A stretch of 32,453 bases of DNA, taken from the NCBI GenBank assembly GCA_037440765.1, contig JBBITL010000049.1, positions 1-32,453 on the forward strand, read 5' to 3'. The DNA comes from DTKY01 sp037440765. Its GTDB lineage: Bacteria > Acidobacteriota > Terriglobia > Bryobacterales > Bryobacteraceae. The notes under the pieces are model-generated. The model did not search any database, was not told where the DNA came from, and saw only the letters and a list, made by a program, of their open reading frames with translations. Positions within the stretch are counted from its first letter, which is position 1; every line of letters starts with the position of its first letter. Made by a program: the position numbers and the translations under genes. Below are positions 23,571 through 31,261 of this stretch, piece after piece.

Positions 23571-24233
23571 TTGGCGATCAACCTTGTCATTTTTGACCTC
23601 GATGGAACCCTGGTAGACTCCAAGCTCGACCTGGCCCACTCGGTCAACGCCACCCGGCGGCACTATGGACTCCCCTCGCTCGATGTCGAACTGGTGTCCT
23701 CCTACGTCGGAAACGGCGCGCCGGTGCTGATTCGCCGGGCGCTGGGGCCGGGTTACGGAGAACAGGAAATCCAGAGCGCCCTGGAGTACTTCCTCACGTA
23801 CTACCGCGAGCACATGCTCGACCACACCACGCTCTACCCCACGGTGCGCGAGTCGCTCGAACGGTTGCGGGAGGCCGGCGTCGCCCTCAGCGTGCTGACC
23901 AACAAGCCCGTGCGCTTCAGCCAGGACATACTGGCGGGCCTCGGCGTCGCCGGGCACTTCTTCCGCGTCTACGGCGGCAACAGTTTCGAGCAGAAAAAGC
24001 CGGACCCAGCCGGCGTTCATTCGCTGCTGGCCGAGTCCGGGGTGCCCAAGGAGCAGGCCATGATGGTGGGCGACAGCGCGGTGGACGTGCTCACGGCGCG
24101 CAACGCGGGGGTGGCCGTGTGCGGCGTCACCTACGGTTTCCAGCCTGAGACCCTCGACGAGCAGCCTCCGGATTTCAAGGTGGACCGCATGGAGCAACTG
24201 GCCGACCGGCTGTTAGCCGGACGCAGTTCATAA
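23571..24233 (+). CDS. HAD-superfamily phosphatase, phosphoglycolate phosphatase-like
   Basis: A 220-residue enzyme with all HAD motifs: nucleophile DLDGT (Asp9, acid/base Asp11), SVLTNKP (motif II Thr), KKPDP (motif III Lys) and VGDSAVDVLTARNAG (motif IV). The helical cap between motifs I and II is that of the Gph/PGP subfamily. It would dephosphorylate 2-phosphoglycolate or another small phosphate ester in the cytoplasm. The TTG start is the only in-frame option that gives the usual N-terminus (MAINLVIFDLDGT); ggaag lies immediately upstream, closer than ideal. The next small gene starts 9 bases after the stop, behind an aaggaga ribosome-binding site. Confidence 0.88.
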   Translation: MAINLVIFDLDGTLVDSKLDLAHSVNATRRHYGLPSLDVELVSSYVGNGAPVLIRRALGPGYGEQEIQSALEYFLTYYREHMLDHTTLYPTVRESLERLREAGVALSVLTNKPVRFSQDILAGLGVAGHFFRVYGGNSFEQKKPDPAGVHSLLAESGVPKEQAMMVGDSAVDVLTARNAGVAVCGVTYGFQPETLDEQPPDFKVDRMEQLADRLLAGRSS

Positions 24234-24242
24234 GGAGAGACT

Positions 24243-24428
24243 GTGAATCACAAACCAGGCACCAAAGTCGAGTCGACCGGCGTATACTGGTGCACCGTGT
24301 GCAAGAAGCCGGCGCGCTTTGATAGCGGCGCCCTGTTTCCGGAGTGCAGCAACATGTGCGGCCGCGCCTACTGGCAGCTTGTGAAGGCGGCCGAACCCGG
24401 CGGCAAGCCCCGTGACGCGGTTCGATAA
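24243..24428 (+). CDS. 61-residue four-cysteine (zinc-ribbon-like) protein
   Basis: GTG start with aaggaga about 6 bases upstream, which supports it as a real gene. Four cysteines are arranged C-x2-C-x14-C-x3-C (Cys17, 20, 35, 39: YWCTVCKK and FPECSNMCG), a layout that could bind one zinc or iron. No family is recognised and the function is unknown. It is between a phosphatase and an iron-type alcohol dehydrogenase and overlaps the latter's start by 17 bp, so all three are probably one transcript. It might be a small metal chaperone or nucleic-acid-binding protein, but neither is shown. Confidence 0.65.
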   Translation: MNHKPGTKVESTGVYWCTVCKKPARFDSGALFPECSNMCGRAYWQLVKAAEPGGKPRDAVR

Positions 24429-25683
24429 CGCCCGCCGTCTGCTGGCCCGGTTCAAGGGCTCCAGCTACACCCACGGCGCCGGTGTGCTGAAGGCCGCCGG
24501 CGCAGCGGCCGCCGGACTCGGCAGCAGGGCCGCGCTGGTGCGCGACGCCTTCCCCGGCTCCGAGGCCTTCGAGACGACGCTCGTCGAGTCGCTGGCTGCC
24601 GCGGGCGTGGAGCTGGCCGGGGTGGTGGACGGCGCGGCGCCCAACGCTCCGCGCGAGGATGCCGCCAGGATCGCGGCGAGACTCGGCGATCTCGACCCCG
24701 CTGTTATCGTGTCCTTCGGCGGAGGGAGCACCATCGACGCCGCCAAGGCGGCCCAGGTGCTGCGCGCGCTCGGCGGCCCGGTCGACCGGTACTTTGGAAC
24801 CGGAATGGTCGCCAGGGCGCTCATGTCCTCCTTCGAGCGGCTCACGCCGCACCTGGCGATTCAGACCGCGGCCAGCTCCAGCGCCCACCTGACCAAGTAC
24901 TCGAACATCACCGACCTCAGCACGGGCCAGAAGAAGCTGATCGTGGACGACGCCATCATCCCCGAGCGGGCCATATTCGACTACAGCGTCACGGCGGGCG
25001 CGCCCGGCGCGCTCACCATCGACGGGGGCCTGGACGGGATCTCACACTCGCTCGAGGTGCTCTACAGCGCCGCAGGCAAGCCTTCCTATGCGCTCATGGA
25101 AGAGGTGGCGCGCGAGGGCATCGGCCTGGTTCTCGAGTATCTCCCCAAGGCCCTGGCTGACCCGCAGGACCTGGAGGCCAGAGAGGGGCTAGGCCTGGCG
25201 ACGGACCTGGGCGGCTACGCCATCATGATCGGCGGGACCAACGGCGCCCACCTGACCAGTTTCAGCCTGGTGGACATTCTCAGCCACGGCCGGGCCTGCG
25301 GGCTGATGAACCCCTACTACACTGTGTTCTTCGCGCCGGCCATTCAGACGCCGCTCAAACTGCTGGCCGAGCTGTTCCGGAAGGCCGGGTGCGCGGATGC
25401 CTCCATCACGAGCCTGCAAGGCCGCGCGCTCGCGGAAGCCGTGGCGCGAGCGATGCTCAGCTTCATGCGGAAGGCCGGCGCGCCAGCCACGCTGCGGGAG
25501 GTCCCCGGCTTCAACGAGGCCCACATCGGAAGGGCGCTCGCCGCCGCCAAGGACCCGCAGCTCAAGATGAAGCTCGAGAACATGCCGGTGCCGTTGACCG
25601 CCGAGATGGTGGACGAGTACCTGGGCCCGGTGCTGCGGGCTGCGGCCACCGGCGACCTCGGCAGAATCAGGAACGTGGCTTAG
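24412..25683 (+). CDS. Iron-containing alcohol dehydrogenase
   Basis: A 423-residue group III dehydrogenase. Its nucleotide-binding motif is SFGGGSTIDAAKA (GGGST at 103-107), and TAASSSAHLTKYSNIT follows. Likely metal ligands by family spacing are Asp208 and His212 in DGGLDGISHSLE, His280 in GGTNGAHLTSF and His292 in VDILSHGRA. The substrate alcohol or aldehyde is not predictable, and the metal may be Fe, Zn or another. The GTG start lies within the end of the four-Cys gene (17-bp overlap), suggesting coupling. The stop overlaps that of the converging Gfo/Idh/MocA gene by 3 bases. Confidence 0.88.
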   Translation: MTRFDNARRLLARFKGSSYTHGAGVLKAAGAAAAGLGSRAALVRDAFPGSEAFETTLVESLAAAGVELAGVVDGAAPNAPREDAARIAARLGDLDPAVIVSFGGGSTIDAAKAAQVLRALGGPVDRYFGTGMVARALMSSFERLTPHLAIQTAASSSAHLTKYSNITDLSTGQKKLIVDDAIIPERAIFDYSVTAGAPGALTIDGGLDGISHSLEVLYSAAGKPSYALMEEVAREGIGLVLEYLPKALADPQDLEAREGLGLATDLGGYAIMIGGTNGAHLTSFSLVDILSHGRACGLMNPYYTVFFAPAIQTPLKLLAELFRKAGCADASITSLQGRALAEAVARAMLSFMRKAGAPATLREVPGFNEAHIGRALAAAKDPQLKMKLENMPVPLTAEMVDEYLGPVLRAAATGDLGRIRNVA

Positions 25684-26828
25684 GCGCCGGTTTCGACCCA
25701 GGCGCGCTTGACGCTGCTTTCGAGCACCTTCTCGAGCAACTGCATGCCCCACAAGCCCTCGGCGAACGTCGGGTAGTCCTCCGGAGCGGAAGCGTCCGCC
25801 ACGCGCCGGTAGAAGCGCCGGAACACCTGCTTGTGGGCGTCGTCGTAGCCTTCGCCGTGGCCGCCGGGCAGGTCGGCGTAAGAAGCCGCCTGGGGGTCGA
25901 TCAGCGATCCGTCCTTGATGATGTACTGGTTGGGCGAGTTGCGCTGGCCAATCCACAGCTCGTCGGGCCGCTCCTGGTTCCAGATGGCGCCGGCCTTGGT
26001 TCCGAAGATCTCGAACTGGAAGCGGTTCTTGCAGCCGGCCGACATCTGACTCACGGTGAAAGCGCCGCGGGCGCGCTTGCCCAGGCGGAACAGCACGGCT
26101 CCGAAATCGTCGGTGTCGATGGGGATCGAGTCGTAATCCTCCGGGCTCAGCTTCTTGCCGGTGAAGGTCTCGACCGCGAACTTGGGCTTCTTGCGCTCGG
26201 GGTGGAAGATGGCAAGGTCGGCGCACACGGCGCTGATCTTGAGGCCGGTCAGGTGCTGCACCATGTCCATCCAGTGCGAACCGATGTCGCCCATGGCTCG
26301 CAGAGGCCCGTTTTCCTTGGCCTCCAGCCTCCAGTTGTAGTCGGTGTCGTACAGCAGCCAGTCCTGCGAGTAGGTTCCCTGCGCGATCAGGATCTCGCCC
26401 AGTTCGCCGTTCTCCACCATGCGGCGGACGTGCTGGACCACGGGGTAGTAGCGCAGGTTGTGGTTGACGCAATTGGCCACGCCCTTCTGCCTGGCCAGGT
26501 CCACCATCTCGCGGGCCTGCGCGGAAGTCACCGTCAGGGGCTTCTCGCAAAGCACGTGCTTGCCCGCCTGCATGGCGGCCATGGCGATGGGATGGTGCAG
26601 CACGTTGGGGGTGCAGATGTGGACGGCGTCAATGGAAGGATCGGCCAGCACTTCCTTGTAGTCGCCGGTGGTGCGCTCGATACCCATGCTCTGGCCGAAA
26701 CCGCGGGCCTCCTCGGCTGAGATGCCGACGACGGCCGCCACCTCCACGTTGCCGAGCCGGCGAATCCCCTCGGTGTGGACCCTGCCCATGAAGCCCGCTC
26801 CGATCATGGCTGTCTGTAGTCTCTTCAT
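25680..26828 (-). CDS. Gfo/Idh/MocA family oxidoreductase (cytoplasmic)
   Basis: A 382-residue NAD(P)-dependent enzyme without an export signal. The Rossmann motif TAMIGAGFMGRVH is at the N-terminus. It is followed by AVHICTPNVLHHPIAMAAM and LCEKPLTV (EKP motif), then a C-terminal domain with GDIGSHWMDMVQHL, whose His is the usual catalytic residue. It would oxidise or reduce a sugar, inositol or related polyol; the substrate is unknown. The ATG at 26828 is preferred over an upstream start at 26873 because aggagcggaag precedes it at good spacing. It is transcribed divergently from the small membrane protein at 26905 and runs tail-to-tail into the alcohol dehydrogenase gene. Confidence 0.9.
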   Translation of the reverse strand: MKRLQTAMIGAGFMGRVHTEGIRRLGNVEVAAVVGISAEEARGFGQSMGIERTTGDYKEVLADPSIDAVHICTPNVLHHPIAMAAMQAGKHVLCEKPLTVTSAQAREMVDLARQKGVANCVNHNLRYYPVVQHVRRMVENGELGEILIAQGTYSQDWLLYDTDYNWRLEAKENGPLRAMGDIGSHWMDMVQHLTGLKISAVCADLAIFHPERKKPKFAVETFTGKKLSPEDYDSIPIDTDDFGAVLFRLGKRARGAFTVSQMSAGCKNRFQFEIFGTKAGAIWNQERPDELWIGQRNSPNQYIIKDGSLIDPQAASYADLPGGHGEGYDDAHKQVFRRFYRRVADASAPEDYPTFAEGLWGMQLLEKVLESSVKRAWVETGA

Positions 26829-26892
26829 CTTCCGCTCCTGTTGTCTCCGCTGCGGCGACACGCGCCACCACACAATTTAGCGCAATTCCTGT

Positions 26893-26898
26893 TAGATT
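26893..26898 (+). promoter_or_regulatory. -10-like TAGATT, six bases before an ATG
   Basis: TAGATT ends 6 bases upstream of the ATG at 26905, which would put the transcription start at the first codon. There is no ribosome-binding site between them. It fits the leaderless pattern seen at 14359 and before the gene starting at 18187. Confidence 0.4.
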
Positions 26899-26904
26899 GG
26901 AATC

Positions 26905-27189
26905 ATGGTGGTGAGATTGCGGCTGAAACTGGGAACGGCCCGCACTCGGGGCGAGCCGGGATCCGCCCAGCTCGCATCGAAGCTCCGGCGCTGGATGGCC
27001 TCGGCTTCGGCGCTGGCGTTGCTGGTGGCGCTGTGGCGACTGGCCTACGACCTGGGGTTAACCGGCCGGTTCGCCATCTCGGGGGGGGTGTTCTCCCACT
27101 GGCAGGTCTGGATGGCCCTGGCTGTGGCGCTTCAGGTGCTGGACGCGATGCTGGGCAGATTCGGAAGCCGCGGGACGGCCACACGCTAG
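26905..27189 (+). CDS. Small two-span membrane protein of unknown function
   Basis: 94 residues with a basic N-terminus (VVRLRLKLGTARTR) and two predicted membrane spans (ASALALLVALWRLAYDLGL and WQVWMALAVALQVLDAML). No family is recognised. It ends 12 bp before the rhomboid protease gene, so the two are probably co-transcribed, and it could be a partner or substrate of that protease, though nothing in the sequence proves it. The start is taken from the predicted leaderless promoter immediately upstream. Coding potential is supported mainly by the spans and the tight spacing. Confidence 0.55.
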   Translation: MVVRLRLKLGTARTRGEPGSAQLASKLRRWMASASALALLVALWRLAYDLGLTGRFAISGGVFSHWQVWMALAVALQVLDAMLGRFGSRGTATR

Positions 27190-27201
27190 CGCTCGACCAA
27201 C

Positions 27202-27963
27202 ATGCCGGATTCGCTTCGAAACCCGCGCTACTTCGGCTACTCCCACCAGGGCGGGCTGCCGCCCGGGGTGAAGTGGCTGCTGATCCTGAACTGCGGCCTC
27301 TTCGTTCTGGGGTACCTGGCCACGGCGGCCGGCCGGGGCGACATGTTCAGCCACTTCAGCCTGTGGCCGCGCGCCGTGCTCACGGTCCCGGCTCTGTGGC
27401 AGTTGGTGACGTACCTCTTCCTGCACGATCCCCGCGGATTCGGCCACATCCTGTTCAACATGCTCGCGCTGTGGATGATCGGCTCGGACCTGGAGCGGGG
27501 ATGGGGAACCAGGCTGTTCCTCAAGTTCTACTTCATGTGCGGGATCGGCGCGGGGATCTGCGTCGTGGCGGCCAACGCGCTGGTGGGGAATCTGGACGCC
27601 AGGACCATCGGCTCCTCGGGAGCCATCTACGGGCTGCTGCTGGCGTTCGGCGTTCTCTACCCCAACCGCACGCTCCTGTTCATGTTCCTGTTTCCGATCA
27701 AGGCCAAGTACTTCGTCATGATCCTGGGCGCCATCGCTTTTCTGGGCTCCATCGGAGCGAGCGGCGGCGCCGTCAGCCACGTGGCGCACCTGGGGGGCAT
27801 GGTGATCGGCCTGATATACCTCAAGCGCCCGCGCGCGGGCGCAAACCCGCTGGCTCCGCTCTCGCGCCACTACCAGGCCTGGAAGCGGGCGCGCGCCAAG
27901 AAGAGGTTCGAAGTGTACATGAAGCGCCGGGATTCCGGCCGCCCGGGCCCGTGGGCGCATTAG
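27202..27963 (+). CDS. Rhomboid-family intramembrane serine protease
   Basis: A 253-residue polytopic membrane protein of the GlpG/rhomboid type. It has HILFNMLALW (His82 and Asn86, oxyanion region), the catalytic GSSG in TIGSSGAIYG (Ser139) and the catalytic His in HVAHLGGMVIG (His196), with the conserved G-x3-G after it. The WR motif of the L1 loop is replaced by DLERGWGTR. It cleaves membrane-anchored proteins inside the bilayer; the target is unknown. The long basic C-terminus (YQAWKRARAKKRFEVYMKRR) should be cytoplasmic. It lies between the small membrane protein and the VWFA protein. Confidence 0.9.
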   Translation: MPDSLRNPRYFGYSHQGGLPPGVKWLLILNCGLFVLGYLATAAGRGDMFSHFSLWPRAVLTVPALWQLVTYLFLHDPRGFGHILFNMLALWMIGSDLERGWGTRLFLKFYFMCGIGAGICVVAANALVGNLDARTIGSSGAIYGLLLAFGVLYPNRTLLFMFLFPIKAKYFVMILGAIAFLGSIGASGGAVSHVAHLGGMVIGLIYLKRPRAGANPLAPLSRHYQAWKRARAKKRFEVYMKRRDSGRPGPWAH

Positions 27964-27996
27964 GCTGGTATATTCGATACTAGGAGCGGGCAGGTC

Positions 27997-29112
27997 ATGA
28001 AACGCATTGGGGGCGTTCTTCTTCTCTTGCTGGCGGCCTGGTTGTGCCTGCTGGCGGCGCAGCAGGGCCCTACGCGGCAAACCGGCGAAACGGTGGCCCG
28101 GCCAAAGGCCGCGGAGCCAAGCAAGGAAGAACTCCCGAAAATCCCATCGGAGTTCGGCAGGCAGCCGGACCTGCCTCAGGGCGCGCCCATCTTCCGCAGC
28201 GACGTGACCACGGTGAGCCTGGACGTGGCGGTGCTCGATGACCGCGGGCGTCCCATCCCCAACATCCCGAGAGACCATTTCAGAATCCTGGAGGACAACG
28301 TCCCGCAGCAGATCGGCACCTTTGAGGCTGGCGAAGCTCCCATGACGGTGTGCCTGGTCGTCGAGTTCAGCAACCTGTATCAGAGCTACTGGAGCGCCAC
28401 CTGGTACGAGACCCTCCAGGCCGCCTTCACCTTCATCCAGGGACTGAAGCCGGAGGACTACCTTGCGGTGGTGGCTTACGATATCCGCCCGGAGATCCTG
28501 TCGGACTTCTCGACGGACCGCCGCCAGGCTCTTGAGGCCATGCGCCGCCTGAACTTCGCGGCCTATTCGGAAGCCAATCTGTACGACGCCATCACGGACA
28601 CCGCCGACCGCATGTCGGGCATCGAGGGGCGCAAGGCGATCGTGTTGCTCTCCAGCGGCATCGACACCTTCAGCAAGAAGACATTCGGCGAGACGCGCAA
28701 GGCTTTGCAGGCCGCCGGAGTGCCCATTTACGCCGTGGGCCTGATGCAGGCGATACGCATCTACGCGGAGGCGGCCGGCTACCTGGGCCCCATCGCCAGG
28801 CTGGACTTCCTCCAGGCTGACAACCAGATGCGGACCTTCGCCAGCGAAACCGGCGGACAGGCGTTCTTCCCCCGCTTCGAGGCGGAGTTCCCCAGGATTT
28901 TCGCCCAGATAGGCGAGGCGCTGCGCAACCAGTACAGCATCACCTATCAGCCGAGCAACCAGACGCGGGACGGGAAGTTCCGCAGAATTAAGGTGGAACT
29001 GATCGACCCGGCCACCAACAAGCCGCTGCGCGTTGTGGACGAGAGGAAGAAGGCGGTCAGGTACACAATCGTCGCCAGGAACGGTTACGTCGCGCCGCGC
29101 CCGGTGGAGTAA
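27997..29112 (+). CDS. VWFA-related protein of the acidobacterial type, secreted
   Basis: A 371-residue protein with a signal peptide (MKRIGGVLLLLLAAWLCLLA). After a Pro/Lys-rich linker an N-terminal sandwich domain (about 68-112: SDVTTVSLDVAVLDDRGRPI) precedes a von Willebrand A domain, as in the family expanded in Acidobacteria. The metal site is degenerate: the usual DxSxS reads EFSNL (Glu123-Leu127), so metal-dependent binding may be lost or altered. The C-terminus (YSITYQPSNQTRDGKFRRIKVEL) is the family's conserved end. aggag lies about 10 bases before ATG, behind a TATATT -10 candidate at 27969-27974. Function is unknown; adhesion or protein binding is presumed. Confidence 0.87.
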   Translation: MKRIGGVLLLLLAAWLCLLAAQQGPTRQTGETVARPKAAEPSKEELPKIPSEFGRQPDLPQGAPIFRSDVTTVSLDVAVLDDRGRPIPNIPRDHFRILEDNVPQQIGTFEAGEAPMTVCLVVEFSNLYQSYWSATWYETLQAAFTFIQGLKPEDYLAVVAYDIRPEILSDFSTDRRQALEAMRRLNFAAYSEANLYDAITDTADRMSGIEGRKAIVLLSSGIDTFSKKTFGETRKALQAAGVPIYAVGLMQAIRIYAEAAGYLGPIARLDFLQADNQMRTFASETGGQAFFPRFEAEFPRIFAQIGEALRNQYSITYQPSNQTRDGKFRRIKVELIDPATNKPLRVVDERKKAVRYTIVARNGYVAPRPVE

Positions 29113-29187
29113 TTCCGCCGCGGGACTTCTGCCGGGCGAAAAAGTCAAGCGCTCGATCTTCCGGTTTTGCAAGCCGTTACGAATCGA

Positions 29188-29215
29188 TTGACAGACCGTT
29201 TGTGCTTCTGATACT
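29188..29215 (+). promoter_or_regulatory. Sigma-70-type promoter of the receiver-protein gene
   Basis: TTGACA (29188-29193) and GATACT (29210-29215) are separated by 16 bp. The start would fall near 29222, leaving a leader of about 8 bases before the ATG at 29230. This is the best -35/-10 pair seen in the window. Confidence 0.6.
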
Positions 29216-29229
29216 TTCGCCATATTCTC

Positions 29230-29685
29230 ATGCGCAATTCCGGATCTGCCAAAGTCTCCTCTCCGGCAAGTATCCTTCTGGTCTGCCCAAACAAGAGTGG
29301 ATTGGCCGCGCGGCGCGCGGTTCTGGAAGAACTGGGGTACAAAGTTGCCACGGCTTCAAGCGGAGAAGAGGCTCTGGAGCACTGCTCAAAGCTCAAGTTC
29401 GACATCACCATCACCGACCGCAGAATGAGCCGGATGGACGGGGTGGAGCTGATTCGCCGCATCCGTGAGGCGGAGCCCTCGGCCCGCGTGATCCTGCTCT
29501 CAGGCTACATGGAGGCTCTCGGCCTCACCGAGGAGTCCACCGGCGCGGACCTGCTGCTGGCGAAAGGCGCCAACGAGGTCGCGCACCTGGTCCGCGGCGT
29601 GGCGCGCCTGCTGCGGTCACAGCTGCCCAGGAAGGGAGCTGCATCCCACAGGCCGATGGCGAAGGCCAAGCGGGCGTCCTCCTGA
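29230..29685 (+). CDS. Stand-alone receiver (CheY-like) protein with a degenerate active site
   Basis: 151 residues, one receiver domain (about 14-130) plus a basic tail. The phosphoacceptor Asp63 (FDITITDRRMSRMDG), Ser91 (ILLSGY) and Lys112 (LLLAKGA) are in place, but the acidic pair that binds magnesium after strand 1 is missing: LLVCPNKSG has Cys19-Pro20-Asn21. Phosphorylation is therefore doubtful, and it may act as a constitutive or atypical receiver. No output domain is present. A two-component pair is encoded about 800 bp downstream, but the UPF0173 gene and that pair's own receiver intervene. Confidence 0.82.
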   Translation: MRNSGSAKVSSPASILLVCPNKSGLAARRAVLEELGYKVATASSGEEALEHCSKLKFDITITDRRMSRMDGVELIRRIREAEPSARVILLSGYMEALGLTEESTGADLLLAKGANEVAHLVRGVARLLRSQLPRKGAASHRPMAKAKRASS

Positions 29686-29754
29686 TCCGGAGCCGGGCGC
29701 CGCGTACAAGTACCCGGCGGCCCGCCGGTTTATCATCAATGGAGGAGCGTACGC

Positions 29755-30453
29755 ATGCTGGAGATCACCTGGCTTGGCCACAGTACTTTTCAGTTCCGGC
29801 TGGACTCGGGAGAAGTGATCGTCACGGACCCGTGGAAGGACGGCAACCCCTCCTATCCTCCGGGGCATTCCTTCGACCGGCTGGACACCATTCTGATCAC
29901 ACACGGGCACTTTGACCACATCCACGACGCCGTGCCGCTGGCCAGGAAGTTCTCGCCGCAGGTGGTGGCGATTTATGAGGCCTGCCTGTGGCTGGAGTCC
30001 AAAGGCGTCACAAGCACGGTGCCCATGAACAAGGGCTGCTCCTGCCAGGTCGGTCCGGTCCGCGTCACCATGACTCACGCGCTGCACAGCAGCGGGATTC
30101 TGGACGACGGCAAGATCATCTATGGGGGAGAGGCCGCCGGCTACGTACTGGCGCTGCCCGACTCCCGCAGCCTGTACTTCGCCGGAGATACGGCCGTCTT
30201 CAGCGACATGCAACTGATCCGGGAACTGTACGCGCCCGAGCTGGCGATCCTGCCGCTGGGGGACCGCTTCACCATGGGTCCGCTGGAGGCGTCGGCCGCC
30301 TGCCGCATGCTGAGGCCCCGCAAGGTGATCCCCATGCACTTCGGCACGTTCCCTCTGCTCACGGGCAGGCCGGAGGAACTGGCCGAGCGCCTGAAGGACC
30401 TGCCGGGGACCGAGGTCTGGCCCCTGGAAATCGGCAAGCCTGCCGTCTGGTAG
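29755..30453 (+). CDS. UPF0173-type metal-dependent hydrolase (MBL fold)
   Basis: A 232-residue metallo-beta-lactamase-fold protein. The zinc-binding motif THGHFDHIHD (His50, His52, Asp54, His55) follows strand LDTILI. Further ligands are probably in MTHALHSSG and YFAGDTAVF (Asp), with a last His in VIPMHFGTF. The length and the C-terminal HFGTFPLL match the UPF0173/YtkL group, whose substrate is unknown. ggagg lies 9-10 bases before ATG, and TATCAT at 29731-29736 is a possible -10. The histidine kinase gene starts 6 bases after its stop, so these genes probably share a transcript although their functions need not be linked. Confidence 0.9.
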   Translation: MLEITWLGHSTFQFRLDSGEVIVTDPWKDGNPSYPPGHSFDRLDTILITHGHFDHIHDAVPLARKFSPQVVAIYEACLWLESKGVTSTVPMNKGCSCQVGPVRVTMTHALHSSGILDDGKIIYGGEAAGYVLALPDSRSLYFAGDTAVFSDMQLIRELYAPELAILPLGDRFTMGPLEASAACRMLRPRKVIPMHFGTFPLLTGRPEELAERLKDLPGTEVWPLEIGKPAVW

Positions 30454-30459
30454 TGCGCC

Positions 30460-31257
30460 GTGCCCGCACTGACCCTGGCGCTGTGGGCGGGCGTCGCGGC
30501 GCTGGCAGCGGCCAACGTGGCTTTGGTGATTCTGTTCACGCGCCGCGCGCGCCGGCTGGCGAAACTCCGCATGGACTTCGTGGCGAGCGTCTCGCACCAG
30601 TTGCGGACCCCGCTGGCCGTCATCTGCTCCGCGGCGGATAACCTGGCCGACGGCGTGGTGGACAACGACGCGGCCGTGCGGGAGTACGGGCGACTGATAC
30701 GCGATGAGGGCCGCAAGCTGGGCGGGATGATCGAGAGGATTCTCCAGTTCTCCTCCGTCAGGACATACCGCCGCGCCCAGCCCCGGTCCATGGAAGTGGG
30801 ACCGGTGGTCGCCGCGGTTCTGGCCGAGGCCGCGACAGCCATCCAGGCCGCCGGGTTCACGGTGGAGACCAGCATGGATCCGGAGATGCCTCCCGCGCTG
30901 GCTGACGAGCAAGGCCTGCGGGAATGCTTGCGCAACCTGGTGGGCAACGTCCTCAAGTACGGGGCCGAGGCCCGCTGGATGGGCGTGCGGGCAGGCGTCA
31001 GAACCGAGGCCCACGGGCCGGAGATACAGGTGGCCGTCACTGACCGGGGCCCGGGAATAGAGGCCGCGGATCTCGGCCTGATTTTCCAGCCGTTCTACCG
31101 CAGCCTTGACGCCCAGGCCAGAGCGGTCCAGGGCGCGGGGCTGGGGCTGAGCATGACACGGGAGATCATCGAGTCGATGGGCGGCAAGATATCCGTGGAG
31201 AGCAAGCCGGGGCGAGGCAGCGCCTTCACGCTGCACCTGCCGATCGCCTGGCCGTAG
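30460..31257 (+). CDS. Sensor histidine kinase without an extracytoplasmic sensor domain
   Basis: A 265-residue kinase. A single N-terminal span (ALWAGVAALAAANVALVILF) is followed at once by the dimerisation/phosphoacceptor helix SVSHQLRTPL (His46), then the ATP-binding boxes: N-box NLVGNVLKYG, G1 DRGPGIEAADLG, F-box FQPFYR and G2 GAGLGLSMTREI. No periplasmic, PAS or HAMP domain fits between span and His, so sensing must occur in the membrane or through a partner. GTG at 30460 is the only start that keeps the span. The partner regulator follows with a 4-bp gap. Confidence 0.92.
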   Translation: MPALTLALWAGVAALAAANVALVILFTRRARRLAKLRMDFVASVSHQLRTPLAVICSAADNLADGVVDNDAAVREYGRLIRDEGRKLGGMIERILQFSSVRTYRRAQPRSMEVGPVVAAVLAEAATAIQAAGFTVETSMDPEMPPALADEQGLRECLRNLVGNVLKYGAEARWMGVRAGVRTEAHGPEIQVAVTDRGPGIEAADLGLIFQPFYRSLDAQARAVQGAGLGLSMTREIIESMGGKISVESKPGRGSAFTLHLPIAWP

Positions 31258-31261
31258 CGAC

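Noticed and set aside
27058..29223. A 721-codon minus-strand frame opposite the rhomboid and VWFA genes
   Set aside because: Same reason: real domains are on the plus strand and the antisense product shows no membrane or domain features.
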